Shown here piece after piece: positions 24,571 through 36,925 of a stretch of DNA of 64,000 nt (position 1 is the first letter of the stretch; the number at the start of each line of letters is the position of its first letter). The stretch is from Gymnothorax reevesii (lineage: Eukaryota; Chordata; Actinopteri; Anguilliformes; Muraenidae): NCBI GenBank assembly GCA_029721435.1, contig CM056583.1, positions 55,674,120 through 55,738,119 of the forward strand, given 5' to 3'. The position numbers and the translations under genes are program-made. The notes under the pieces are model-generated. The model worked only from the letters and a program-made list of their open reading frames with translations. It had not been told where the DNA came from and did no database searches.

Positions 24571-25472
24571 TATCGATGATTTTGTCTTTTTGTTTATCCT
24601 TGATTGCATCACAATGATGGTTTAAGTAAACCTGTCATTGCCCTCCATTTCGTGTAGCAAGCAATAGCTTATTTGTTTTGTCAGAATGAGTTCGTTTAAT
24701 TTTATGGTTATGCACAAATGATTTAGCTGACACCTGGTCCCAGAGCAACCTGTATTTGATGAGACTTGGCAGGGGCTAATGTAGATATGAATGAAGGGCC
24801 TAGTGGCTGCTTTTATATTATTGTGGCTACTCTCAGGCTTGGACCACCAGCCCTCTTGGTCTTATTAACTGCCTGACTATAGGCTGTCCATTATCTGTAT
24901 AATGACTTCCCATTTTTGCAACTTCCTGTTGTTGCCATGCATCAGCTGTGAATATGGAAATGTTTAGTTTTTACTAGACTTATCCCATCTTTATTGAAAC
25001 TTTGGGAATAGCTAGTAATGTGTGATTGTAAGACCTTGGTCTGGGCCTTTGCGGCACCCTTGACCGTCACCGGAGATTAGCATTATAAGATCAGGTTTTT
25101 TAGCTTATTGCCACAGATGCAGCGTAGTCCTCTTGTTTTAACGAGTTTTCAGCGATACTTACAATGTTCATTGTGTGGTGAAAGGAGAGACGATTAGATA
25201 TTACAAGAGGCTGTACATTTGTCTGAAAGCAATTCATTAAAAACTGGTTAAATTCCAGATTGTAAGGCAAAGATGGCGCTCAATTGGAAAACCATACATA
25301 ATAATAAATTTCAATTGTATGTGCTATATTATTTTAATGTAGGTTTTTCTGAGTCTGCTGAAGAATTTAAAAAATGTCCATGTATGTAAGAAACACTTTC
25401 TAAAAGCTGTATATGAAATGCTCCATTATCTTAATATTATACATTAATGTCTGTTTTTTTTTTCTTTTCCAG

Positions 25473-25516
25473 GCATTGTACAATTCAATTAAAAATGAGA
25501 AGCTGGAGTGGGCAGT
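25473..25516 (+). CDS. psd3: psd3-like 44-nt exon, end of Sec7 region
   Basis: A polypyrimidine tract and CAG acceptor precede 25473, and a strong GTAAGT donor follows 25516. The exon encodes ALYNSIKNEKLEWA plus the first two bases of a valine codon. This is the near-invariant stretch of PSD/EFA6 proteins just after the Sec7 catalytic core. The exon starts in phase 0 and leaves in phase 2. Because 44 is not a multiple of three, skipping it would break the frame. It is shared by any long isoform whose Sec7 exons lie upstream of the window and by the short form starting at 19537. It is too short to be found by ORF length; recognition rests on the peptide and both splice sites. Confidence 0.9.
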
Positions 25517-26570
25517 GTAAGTAAACGTCTGTATTATTTGTCTGTTCATTCATCTTATCATGAACACATCACTTTAAAAACACTGCTGTATTTTTTGGTG
25601 TTCTCTAAAGAATGCCTGAAAAAATGAACTCTGCCTGCATCTGTCTCTGTGCGGGTGAGTGTTACTATTTGCACACTGAAACAGTGCCACTGCTTTACAG
25701 TGCTTGTGTTATTAAAGGTGTCTGTGGTGTTGAGCACCTCCGTCTGCTATGTGAATATTTGCTTCATTTCCCACATTTTAAAGGGATCATTTCAAGGCTC
25801 ACTGAGTAAATTAACCATCGATTTATGCCATTGTTTAATTACAATGCTGCCTGCAATCTTATCTGTGTAGGTCTCAGGAAACCAGTTTAAAAACAGTGTG
25901 TTCGCTCTGAATTTCTATGACTTTTCTCAATGCTTCCACCCTTCATTGCCTGATGGAAATTTTGCCTTTGATTTTGATTTTAAACTATATGGGCATTTGT
26001 CTGATAAGAGCTCTGATGCAAGGAAATCGCAGTATTGAATCGACATTTTTAGAGCATGTTATTCGTTTAGGTTTGTAGTTCATAGTCTTTTTATTCAACT
26101 AAATTATTTGAAGTGAAACTTGTACACTCGGTTTGCCTTGCCTTAGGGAATGGATGCAGATGGCACTAACCCGACCCTAAATTCAAACCCTGCACCCTGA
26201 GGTACGGATTCGAGACCCTAAAGAACCTCAGCCTCTGTGGTCTGCTCTGGTGCTATGAGCAGAACAGAATGCTCTCCACTGCCCACATGCCTGCCCTTTT
26301 TAGGGCTGGATTTCTGATCTGCACTGTTGAACGCCGAGAAAAGCCGCAAAATATGAACTTACTAATACTCTGCGCTTCAGATGACTTCCATTTCATTATC
26401 CTCTTGGACACGTCTATAATTTGCCTTGTATGCATTGGGGGGAAAAATGTGTTTCACCCTGTGGGTACTGAATTTGATTATCTGCTTGGTGGCAGATGGG
26501 TTGGTAGCGCAGCCTGAACGCATGAACTAGTTATATGTTGCAGAGAAATATGGTGCCAATTGCATTGTGA

Positions 26571-26595
26571 TTTTTTTTTTTTTTTTTTTTTTTTT
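26571..26595. repeat. T25 homopolymer
   Basis: Twenty-five T residues followed by GCAG. It resembles a splice acceptor, but no conserved coding sequence follows. Could be the tail of a minus-strand retroposon, though no body is recognised. Confidence 0.9.
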
Positions 26596-29544
26596 GCAGT
26601 TGAAATGGTGGGGAAAGATTTTCATTTTGTTGTCTGCTCACATTAAGTTCTCACATTTGTCTTCTGAGAGGAACACACAATATTTGCATAAATGAATATA
26701 GCCTTATTTCACTTTGGTCTCGAAGAAATCAAAGGCACAGCCTAAAATTTGCATTGTTAGAATCCACTCAGAATGCCAATTACAGTACTATAAGAAAGCG
26801 CCACTTCTCTCAAAAATGTTTGCCATAATTTATGATAAGTATGACTGGCAGATACAGAAAGCTAAGTCCATATGGTTATATTTATTTAGACATGATACAA
26901 AATAGCCAATACTGGATATCCAAGCGAAATGAAAATAAGCATTTTGTTTTGTTTGATTGATGAGTAAAATATAATTATTCTTGGCAGCAAGATAGAATAA
27001 TTTTGATCAATGTTGTCCAAAATCAGTTCTTGACATTCTCAAGCCATGGTAGGTATTTATCCTGTGGTACTTTTCTTCTTCAATTTTTCATTCCATGTTT
27101 GATGGTAACCTGGCAACAGCCCCACCCCTTTTCCCATTATTTTAAACAAAGATTCAAAAAGGTTGTTTTTGTTACATGCAGTGTCTCTGTAAAATAGGGA
27201 CTTTTCATTATACAGTGTAATGTGGTGTTTGAAATGAAACAACATGCTTATTTAAAATCACAAATGACTGGAGAGTGTCTCTCCATGCACTTTTGTGTGT
27301 CTGGTTTCCAATGCAGAATGATCAGATATATGACAGTTTTGGCATGAACTGTAATTAGTATCAGAAAAGCATCACATTAAAGTGACAGTCGGTCGCGCGG
27401 GTAATGATTGTAAGGATGGAGGCGGTCCGACTCTGCTGTAGGTGATCTATGAAATTTCAGCTCAGCGATGCCACATTCTCTCACCGCACTGCTGGGGCCA
27501 GCCTACATTGCCCTGCCCTCAGTGTGACCAATTCATTTCGGTCATAAGCGCCTCACATCTTCATAGTAGCTGCACCAGCTCAACCCTCTGTGTACTGATA
27601 GTGTTTGTGAGCACATTTCCTGCATCTGTCACTATGTCATGATCTCCTTTAATTATGCACGACGAGCAGAATCGCTGACATTTAACAATGTAAACATTTT
27701 CATAATTGGCTTGACTCAATTTCATTTTGATCTCAGTGTTGTTAGAGAGAGCTGCTGAATGCCACGGGGCTCAGGCTGATGCTCATTAAAGCTTGCAGTG
27801 AGGATATCCATGTTTTTTGTGACAGACGCATTGGGATCACGACTGTTTTCTTATGGAGAAAACTTCTTTAACTCATGAAAGATGTTTTGCAGCTGGATTT
27901 TGGGAGGGGGAAAAGGACAAAGCTATTATATTTCAGTGGCATTGGAATGAACAGAACATATTGGTGTAAATATAAGGGTTCGTAGGAACGCTTCGTTCTC
28001 ACAAATGTGTCTCCTTCCGCAGCGGCTGTGTTGCGCAGTGTCAGGAATGTGACAGGAATAATAACAGTTCTCACCCAGAGCCAGCATGACCACTGCAAAT
28101 CTCAACCATTCTGCAGACAAAATAGATGCTAATTCCTGTTTTTTCTCTTGATGTTTTTGTCATTTGCTATATTTGTGGAATTATTATTTACTACATAATT
28201 TGTGTCTTTGCCCTCTGGAATAGTGTGAAAGAAGCTTGATAATGAGAAATATAACTTAAGAAGAGTTGTATTTTTAGAGTTTTTAGCCTTTCAGGTTAGT
28301 GTTTGGAATGTATGAGAGACGATGCAAATTTGCTGTGAGAGGAGTTTAAGTAGAAGGCTGCATTATCTCTGATATTATCTTTCAGAATGATCAGGAATAT
28401 TCATCAGAAGAGTGGATCAAGAATTTATGCTGTAATGGATTAAACCTTGCTTAAAAGATGGAACAGTCTACGACAGTGGTAATAGCAAGTGAACTATTCC
28501 ATTTTTGATTAAAGGGATTTTAAATGCACGTCAAGATGTTTGTTGGTTGGATAGTTGGAAATGGTTGTATAAATAGATTATTTGAGAACTAAACTATATC
28601 ATTGTAGATAATGTAATAAGGGCTTGAAATTTAACTATTTTAAGATGAAGGATCAGGCATAATTTCTGACAGTCATCTAAGCTGGTCTGTATGTGTGAAA
28701 AATGAGATATTTCATTTTCTTGGGTCCAGTCTTGGCTAAGGTGTTACAAGTGTAACTGTTTAACTGTTCACTGTGTATTGAGAGAAATATTCCAACCCAG
28801 GACGCCATGTATTAATGGCTACAGCATCACATCAAATGGCAAATATCTACATCTTTTACATCATTTTATACATATTTCCCTGTAATTAAGTAGGACGATT
28901 GGGATAATTGGAAATCTTGGGATCTCCACCAGAATTTAAAATGGGCCTGAAGTTCTACTGGTTAGAATACAGCGGCAGCATTTTATGAGCCCGTCTCGGG
29001 GTCCGAAGTGTTTAAGGGGTAAAGGGCTTCATATCACCAAAAGGAGAGGAAATTTATGTTTCTGAGGCCAGATATGAATTCTACATATAAGTACTGCTCA
29101 TTTTCAGAGATTTTCCAGAGACCCACTTCAAGGTTTGCCCACTTGTCCAGGGCAACTAAATGTTTGTCTCGTGCTAGTGACTCTGGCCCTTCAGTTGCCC
29201 AACAGGGCATGTGATTTTTTAGAGCATCAGTTTTAGTATTTTGGCTATACATTAGGGTAAAATGCTTAGTGAATGCTTAGTCCAAGTGCGGCCACTCTGT
29301 TTAGCACTGTTCCAAGGTCGGCCACTTCCTCTTTGCTGTCATCTAATAATGAACTGATACGAAAATACACACCACTATGAAACATAAGATTGTTTATGTT
29401 GTTTTATGAATCTTCAGAATGTGTTTCAGGTGACAATGTTTTCAAGTACGTTTAGCCTGTATATCTCTCTCCCCACTCTTTCCAAGCCATGTCAAACATG
29501 TTGGCTATGTTGCTAGCGGAATGGTTTGCGAATGCTGCGGTGGG

Positions 29545-29625
29545 CTCCAAAATCACTGGCACCCCTGATTAGCAATTCACAAACAATGCAAAAAAAAACA
29601 ATGTAATTATTGTGATAAAACTGTA
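29545..29625. mobile_element. possible Tc1-type terminal remnant
   Basis: The sequence GGGCTCCAAAATCACTGGCA followed by CCCCTGATTAG resembles a terminal inverted repeat found at ends of a fish Tc1-type family (CTCCAAAATTATTGGCACCC). A facing copy was not found nearby, so this is a weak call. Confidence 0.3.
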
Positions 29626-32467
29626 ATGAGTTAGGGGGCTCAGAAATAAAAAGAAATGGCACGCCAATGAACCATGCAGGAGAATAGTTCCAGTTCTGAC
29701 GAACAGTTGTTCAGCTTGACACGAGAATGTATAATTTGTATTTGATTGCATTGTCATAGCATTCCCTGAGCTATTAATTTAAGCATTATTTAGCATTCTT
29801 CAACATGCTTGCTGTCTCATTTGTCAGTGTATTTTCAGATCAACTTCCAAAAAATACTTTTTTTTAATAGTTCAGTAGAAGGTGATTTTGGTTGGGAAAA
29901 TAAGGTGATGTAAGTTAGAACTACAAATCCCAAGGCATTTTTTCACTTCGTGAAAGACCAGTTCAAGGTTAAAGGTGAGACGTCCCAACTTGAATAATGT
30001 GGCCGTACTTTTTTATTTACCTAGGTAGAACTAAAAGAGATTAATATGTTTGGAAACTTAAGTACCTTTTTAAAATTGTTAAATTGTTATACCTGTCTGC
30101 CATTAAAAAGACATTCATTCATGCAAATGAAATTAATTTAGGCAAGAAACTTTAAAGGGATACTTGCCCAATTCGTGGCCGTGGGTCCATGTACTTTGAG
30201 TGAGTGAAATTCTCATTTGGGCCAGCAAATTTTTTCCAAGGCACTCGACAAAGGGCAAATGCTTTTAAACCTTAATGACAAGCACTGTATTCCTTCTCAT
30301 AGATTTAGAGCTCTGCTTTCGGAAGTAATTTACCTGTTTATACTGCATTTAGTGCCATGGGGTTAAACACTGCAAAACCCACCAGACTTACTAGCAAAAC
30401 AAAGTGGACTGTGAAGCTCTAATTTCCAGGAATCGTATACCTGAACTGTATGTCAACAGTACAAAGAAAGAGAAAGCGATGTGATGCGCCCTGGAGTTAT
30501 CATGAAATGATAACTGTGACAATTGGGGCAGAAATTATACTGTAGCGGATCTTAGACGGAACTCTAGGCGCTGTGAGGGATGGAATAAAAGTGTCCCTCC
30601 ATCTGAGACACCAGTGATTCTCATTAATCTGTGTATTTTCAGTAGTTGGTGGGCCTTCCTTATTAGGCTTGACGTCTTATCAGCAGGCAATTTCAAATGG
30701 CCATTAATGTGTGTACCGTCCTGTAAAAGACAGGGCTCTTTCAGAATTGATCTGCAACATCATCTAGGATAATTTCAATTAAGGAAGTGTCATTGCAGAA
30801 ATCATTACAGAAGATGAGCAGAGTGTTTGATCTTTATGCCTGCACTCAGCCAGACTTAATTTACCAGCGGATGGTGGGTTCAGTACATAGACTTAATTAA
30901 AGTTAATTCAAGGTCTGTTTGAGTTAAAGTCATCTTGATGTGCTGCTTGTTGCAAAGGCCCATAAATGTTTTCTAGGATTCATTTTAGAAGTTAAACAGG
31001 GCAGTGCTATTCTTACTGGTTAACCAAGTAAATACTGTTTGGTAATTGTTCTTGGTCCTCCTTAAATTTTTGTTGATAATATTGATGTCCTATTCTCCTT
31101 CCAAGAAAATAAATTTTGATTTAAACTGGCCAAAATGTGGTACATTTTTAACATTAGCAGAATGAAAATACCTTTACTTGACTAGTTTAAGAACCTTCTT
31201 CCATCTGTCCTTTGACCACTTTGGAAGTCTGTTCAGGCAGTGCTACATTTTCCAAACTCCTCATTTGTTTTCTGTCTGAATTTAATTTTGCTTGATTGAG
31301 CATCACTGCAGTGTTGTCATGTGAAATGGCTGCCTTGGTGTTACAAAATCTCCATTTTACAATGTCTCCCATTTTCTTTTTTGAGGTTTTGATGAGATTT
31401 CCACTCTTCCTTTTGTGCTGTGAGTTGAATGCCCAAATTATTTGGCAAACCCTTCTTATTCTTTGTCTCACGTTATTGAATGTACTGCTTTCTGATTTCT
31501 TTATTTATTACAAGATATTCATTTATCCAAGGACAGAGAAATAGACAGTGTGCTCCCTGAGCATGCTGACGCTAGAACTGGGTACCTTGAAGATTACTGC
31601 ATTATGGACTCTTGTGAGTATTTGAAATTCCAAAGGACCTTGTTCTCAGCCTGTCACAAGTACCCATCTACCCTGTTGCCTATTGTCTGTCATACGAAGC
31701 TGCAGCTAATGTTTCTCTGTCAACAAAATGCAGCATCACTGTATTTCTCCTCTGCCAATATCATGCAGCCTATCCACACACTAATGGTTATATGGAAATT
31801 AACACCAAGGGTTTTAAAAAAAGGTTTCAGCAATGCCATTGACCTGCATGCTACTCTGGAAGTGGTCGCATAACCATGGTGTTTGCCCAGTCAAATGATT
31901 CTCACTGGCAGAGAAACATAATTCCCTATTCCAGCACTGGGCGATTAAGTAATGTTTTTTTATGGCTTTGTATCTTTGTACCAACCAATGCCAGCATAAA
32001 ATTCAGAAATTTGCCATTATGTTGGTCAGAGCAGTCATCACAGACCATTTGTTATTTTTACCAGAGTTAAAGTCAGCCTTTTTTTCCTGTTAAATTACTT
32101 GGAAGTGGGTTTGTACAAGAAGGGCCAGCACTAGGCCATTACAATGGGGTCATAAACCCAAACATTTGCTGGGTTTAACATTCATTCAGTGGGCATATTG
32201 AGCACTGGTTGTTGTGCTCAGGACGGTGGGCCAGGATGAGTGTGCACTTACAAAATGAGTGTGTATCTGTAACATCACATAGTTTCAGAAGTTTAAATGG
32301 CTTGTTATTAGGATACAGTTTCTGAATATGAGCTGTGTGCACTTCTCCGCGAATTGAAACTGTTACCTTCATAGGGTGATTCCATGTAAGATCATCAAAT
32401 AGGTCTCACCGCCACCTTCTCAATTTTGCTTATTTAATAATATATTATTATAATATAATAATAATTT

Positions 32468-32912
32468 TGTTTAATCAGAAAATACAGTCCATTTTACTGT
32501 ATCTTTCTAGGTTGTGGAGCTATGAGGACACTAAAAGTGCATTTTGTTCAGCAGCTCCATTTTTAGGTCCCCAAAGCGCCCTAAATATAAACCCTAGTAT
32601 AGACTCTCTGGCATTTTTTCTATTCATTTGTGTCTGCTGAATATAAGTCAGGCTGAATTCACCATGAATTCATCACCAGCTGCAGTCAATACCTTGCCAA
32701 ATGTGAAAAAATGCTGAAATGCCACCTGTTCAAACCCCCTATCTCCAGAGGCACACCTTGGATTTTCTTCTCTTTTTTTTTTTAAACCGATTCCTCTGTT
32801 ATAGTAGAAAGACCACTCCAAAAATTGTTGATGTGATTTGACCAATATAAATTTTGCTCGTTTCTGAACAGGGGTGGGGTAATCTCAAGAATTGCTTGGC
32901 ATTTTCAGCCTC
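32468..32912 (-). repeat. unclassified repeat A, left copy (minus orientation)
   Basis: This segment is the reverse complement of 36926-37355 along most of its length, with perhaps 80 percent identity by eye. Shared landmarks include CCATGAATTCATCACCA, the AATACAGTCCATTTTA/TGCAGTCCATTTTA end and the GAACAGGGGT end. A short frame (about 32648-32845, minus) has a partner in the other copy with the shared peptide HQQFLEWSFYYNR. That may be a scrap of coding sequence, but stops lie close by. Family unknown. Confidence 0.7.
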
Positions 32913-33566
32913 TTACACTATGTTAATGATTATCGAATCACAATAATTTAAGTTCTCAATTCATTAATGCTCATTCACAGAAAGGTCAGTATATGCAGGT
33001 TTGAAGATCATGTTGACAAGGAGAAACCTGAACCAGGTATTGATCAATAATTTCTGATTATTGCTATTGTTTTTCATGAAGCGAAACAAGAGGACACAAG
33101 CATTAACACGGACTTCTGAAAAATGCTGGGTGCCATTCAATAACATTCTACGAACTGTTCCAACTCTGGATGTCACTGGACACAAAGCCCGGAAGTATAA
33201 GTTGGACAAAACTGGGACAGACAACATTGTTGTGCTCTTTGCTGCATTTAGGAAGCAATAAGTTTATTGGAATACAAAGTTTTAATTTGACAGTCAGTTT
33301 ACAAGAATTTAACCTGACATGCCTGACGGACTGTTCCATATATCTGTCACGGAAATATTTCAATAGTCCATCTGGGAAAGAGCCTTTCAAAAAAGTTTTC
33401 AGAGGAGGAACCTTAAAAAAAATCTGCGCCTGCTGATTGGACGATGGTTCTTCTCGTCACACTCATCTCCGACCAATCCACATTAAGCCACAGTATGACG
33501 TAGTAGATGTGCGCTGCTGCTGTGAAGCAATAGAAACAAACAATAACTTGAGAAACAGCTGTGATA

Positions 33567-33713
33567 ATGGCGTTACACGAATTTCGCCGTTTTTGCAAAG
33601 TATATTTTAGAATCAACAGAACACTGACAAGTACAAAGAAACTATTTGAATCAAACAAGGCACTCAATGAGCAAATGGTTTCCGAACGATTGCAAGGACT
33701 GGGCTTAACTTAA
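33567..33713 (+). other. 48-codon ORF facing the helicase relic
   Basis: An ATG at 33567 opens 48 codons ending in TAA at 33711. The peptide begins MALHEFRRFCKVYFRINRTL and is basic and helical, with no family I recognise. It points toward the helicase relic that reads in from 34517, so the two converge within about 1 kb, as pairs of genes in some DNA transposons do. An inverted and a direct CCAAT-type motif lie upstream (about 33428-33477). It could be the first exon of a second transposon gene or chance. Confidence 0.3.
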
Positions 33714-34047
33714 AAAATGTCAACTCGAGATCCATCTGGATTTGTCAGGTATGAGCCATTCACAGACTCAACAGGTTTAAGTCTTTATTAACAGTGCAAA
33801 TGGAGTCAAATCAAAATGTCTGTTAAACAATACATGTGGCGTACTTTTCGGTGTTAAACAATACAGACTGTCGAGCAATACAATCCTTGATACATGGGCA
33901 GATGTTTGATGTTGTGACCCAATTGGCACCAAACTGTACACAATACAAGCAGCTAGACCCTGTTGTTAGCCGGTAGCTTGAACTACATTTCAGTCCTTGG
34001 ACTATCATCTTAGATTAAATTATACCACACAGGTGTATCACCTACCA

Positions 34048-34517
34048 CTAATATGTGACATGAAGCTCGTCGACGACAATTCCCACCACGTTCTCCTGGT
34101 AAACTTCTAAGAAGAGCAGATTTCTCCAAGTATCGTTGAGTAACCATGACTCCGGGCTACCATAGACTAACTGGTATTGTCCATAGAGGATTTCCGTGTT
34201 CTCTCTGTTTCCCAGCAGTGACACACTGCTTCCCAGCTTCTCTGATTTGATCATCCATGAGGGTAACCAGCGGAGGCAAGATTATCGCAATGGGGTTTTG
34301 AGTCCTTCCCATCATTTTCACGACCAGATGAGCCAGCTGGTAGATCAAACTCTTACTGGAACCGGTCGGGAGAAGAGCAAAAGCATTGTTTCCCGTCAGA
34401 AAAGCTAGTGACATTTAGTGACATTCTTTGCTCTTCTTTTAATGAAGAAATTGAGTCTATTTCTGATAAAACTACTGATATTGACCCATCCACAGGAACC
34501 GCTTCGCACGCCGCCAT
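34048..34517 (-). pseudogene. RecQ-like helicase fragment, transposon type
   Basis: Read on the minus strand from an ATG at 34517, the peptide runs MAACEAVPVDG and on to LKEEQRMSL. A break follows, and then FLTGNNAFALLPTGSSKSLI, the Walker A motif I of superfamily 2 helicases (usually GSGKS, here GSSKS). Motif Ia-like PPLVTLMDDQI comes next, then a second frame change, GSPESWLLND and VGIVVDELHVTY, a DExH-type motif II (DELH). The first break is an exact 10-bp tandem duplication at 34407-34426. The second lies between about 34250 and 34160. A stop follows motif II. Only lobe 1 is present. Such RecQ-like genes are scattered through fish genomes in mobile DNA; host RecQ genes are not this short. 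It is a relic without likely function. Confidence 0.78.
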
Positions 34518-35341
34518 AGTATTCAAACATAAAGTCGCTTCCTGGTGATGTCATGTCTGCAGCTCCTGCCTCTCTTTCCCCTGATAGGGCTGTAAAAAAT
34601 TTAGCCGTGAAATTGTTGGACGATTGTAGTTGGCAAGACGGACCCGCAGGATTTCAGACAATGAATCAGGCAGGGCCGTCTGATCTGCAAGGCTAATAAG
34701 AATTATTGTCAGTAAATTTTATTGATGCAAAGAAGTGTGATTGTCAAAAATTGCCTGACCGCTATTTAGACAGTTCTGAAATGTATGTTGTTCGAGTCAC
34801 ATTAACAATTTTTGTTTTGTCATCTCTACTATGGTACAGGAATTAGTACAATTGTGATTGCCTAATGACTGAAAACACTTAAAGGTGTGTAAAATGGGGG
34901 AGAAACAGTGACACCCAGCATTCAGATTCTAGACTGCAGTGCTCACTCACTCCCTCACGCTCACCCTTCCCGTCGGCAAAAAGACAGTGGCCTCCGAGAA
35001 CCAAAACACTTCTGCCGAAATGGTGTCTTCTGCGACTGGGATTCATACATGCAAAACGCGTTCTCTAGCTGGCTGGATTGTCCCGTCGGGCTGCTGTACC
35101 AACATGGTGGTGCAAGATCGCAACGTCACTAAAGCAAGGCCCTTGCCATATGTATATATAAACGCATAATAATAAGGCTACGAAAAGCAATTTTTGGCTG
35201 TATCAGATATAATACTCCTGGAATTAGAAGAAGTTCTGTTCAGCAATGTATATTTTGCTGTCACAAAACCTAATGATGAACAGTGGATCTGATTACTACC
35301 CTTCAATACTGCAAAAATATTACTGGGTCATATTTTTCCTA

Positions 35342-36891
35342 CAAAACCCAAAACCAGTGAAGTTGGCACGTTATGTAAATCGTAGATAAAAACAGAATAC
35401 AATGATTTGCAAATCCTTTTCGACTTATATTCAATTGAATACTCTGCAAAGACAAGATGTTTAATGTTCAAACTGAGAAACTTTTTTTTTTTGCAACGCA
35501 TTGCAAAAAAGTTTGCACAGGGGCCTTTTTACCACTGTGTTACATCGCCTTTCCTTTCAACGACACTCAGTAAATGTTTGGGAACTGAGGAGACCAATTT
35601 TTGAAGCTTTTCAGGTGGAACTCTTTCCCATTCTTGCTTGATGTACAGCTTAAGTTGTTCAACAGTCCGGGGTCTCCGTTGTCGTATTTTACGCTTCATA
35701 ATGCGCCACACATTTTCAATGGGAGACAGGTTTGGACTACAGGCAGGCCAGTCTAGTATCAGCACTCTTTTACTACGGAGCCATGCTGTTGTAACACGTG
35801 CAGAATGTGGCTTGGCATTGTCTTGCTGAAATAAGCAGGGGCGTCCATGAAAAAGACGTTGCTTGGATGGCAACATATGTTGCTCCAAAACCTGTATGTA
35901 CCTTTCAGCATTAATGGTGCCTTCACATATGTGTAAGTTGCCCATGCCTTGGGCACTAATACACCCCCATACCATCACAGATGCTGGCTTTTGAACTTTG
36001 CGCCTATAACAGTCCAGATGGTTCTTTTCCTCTTTGGTCCGGTGGACACAACGTCCATAGTTTCCAAAAACAATTTGAAATGTGGACTCCTCAGACCACA
36101 CAACACTTTTCCACTTTGCATCAGTCCATCTTAGATGAGCTTGGACCCAGCGAAGCCGGCGGTGTTTCTGGGTGCTGTTGATAAGTGGCTTTCGCTTTGC
36201 ATTGTAGAGTTTTAACTTGCACTTGCAGATGTAGCGACGAACTGTAGTTACTGATAGTGGTTTTCTGAAGTGTTCCTGAGCCCATGTGGTGATGTCCTTT
36301 ACACACTGATGTCGGTATTTGATGCAGTACCGCCTGAGGGATCGAAGGTCACGGTTTTCGGCCTTGTCGCTTACGTCCAGTGATTTCTCCAGATTTTTTG
36401 ACTATATTACGGACCGTAGATGATGAAATCCCTAAATTTCTTGTAATAGCTTGTTGAGGAATGTTGTTTTTAAACTGTTCGACAATCAGCTCATGCATTT
36501 GTTCACTAAGTGGTGACCCTCGCCCCAACCTTGTTTGTGAATAACTGAGCATTTCAGGGAAGCTGCTTTTATACCCAATCATGGCACCCACCTGTTCCCA
36601 AGTAGCCCATTCACCTGTGGGATGTTCCAAATAAGTGTTTGATGAGCATTCCTCAACTCTCTCAGTCTTTTTTGCCACTTGTGCCAGCTTTTTTGAAACA
36701 TGTTGCAGGCATCAAATTCCAAATGAGCTAATATTTGCAAAAAATTACAAAGTTTACCTGTTCGAACATTAAGTAACTTGTCTTTGCAGTGTATTAAGTT
36801 GAATATAGGTTAAAAAGGATTTGCAAGTCATTGTATTCTGTTTTTATTTACGATTTACACAACGTGCCAACTGCACTGGTTTTGGGTTTTG
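35342..36891 (-). mobile_element. Tc1-type DD34E transposon, nearly complete, 1,550 bp
   Basis: The ends are inverted repeats of about 145 bp, both starting CAAAACCCAAAACCAGTG, with scattered mismatches. The element is bounded by TA dinucleotides (35340-35341 and 36892-36893), the Tc1/mariner target duplication. The paralogous empty site at 51011-51547 has a single TA at the matching place, which fixes the borders. Inside is one transposase gene on the minus strand, described separately. Tc1 elements move by cut and paste and are common in fish. The copy lies inside a piggyBac-type MITE in psd3 intron 2, opposite to the gene's direction. High similarity of the two ends suggests a fairly recent insertion. 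Confidence 0.93.
35529..36552 (-). pseudogene. Tc1 DD34E transposase, one frameshift
   Basis: Read from 36552 to 35529 this gives about 340 residues, the normal Tc1 length. The open frame extends upstream to 36678, but the methionine before LSYSQTRLGRGSPLSE (36552) is the likelier start. The N-terminal part holds a paired-like helix-turn-helix (QQAITRNLGISSSTVRNIV). A frameshift near 36349-36345 splits the gene; the second frame then stays open to a stop at 35529. The DDE catalytic domain shows DNAKPHSARVT and, 34 residues after the Asp, the Glu in SPIENVWR. The first catalytic Asp is replaced: the motif reads WSEESTF where WSDESTF is expected. The copy is therefore probably inactive for two reasons, the frameshift and the lost first Asp. 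It may still be a substrate if an active copy exists elsewhere. Confidence 0.9.
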
Positions 36892-36925
36892 TATAATGAT
36901 GTCTGTGTCTGGGCATAATAGGGTT

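Larger units (their letters stand above)
19714..25472 (+). other. psd3 intron 1 (5.76 kb)
   Basis: The intron begins GTAACC and ends TTTTCCAG. It holds a GT microsatellite at 20604-20632, an internally deleted Tc1 copy at 22949-23727 and a hairpin-headed tandem element near 24280-24570. Nothing else was recognised; between 21050 and 22900 the sequence is plain AT-rich intron. Confidence 0.7.
35190..36923. mobile_element. 5'-truncated piggyBac-type MITE copy, split by Tc1
   Basis: Bases 35190-35341 and 36892-36923 together match the right-hand part of the complete MITE at 51011-51547. The right end is GGGCATAATAGGG (36911-36923) followed by TTAA (36924-36927). No matching left terminus is found before about 35190, so the copy is truncated or diverged there. 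The 1,550-bp Tc1 element sits inside it. Confidence 0.8.

Noticed and set aside
26571..26600. Polypyrimidine tract followed by GCAG as a splice acceptor
   Set aside because: No conserved coding sequence or donor follows; psd3 phases close without an exon here.
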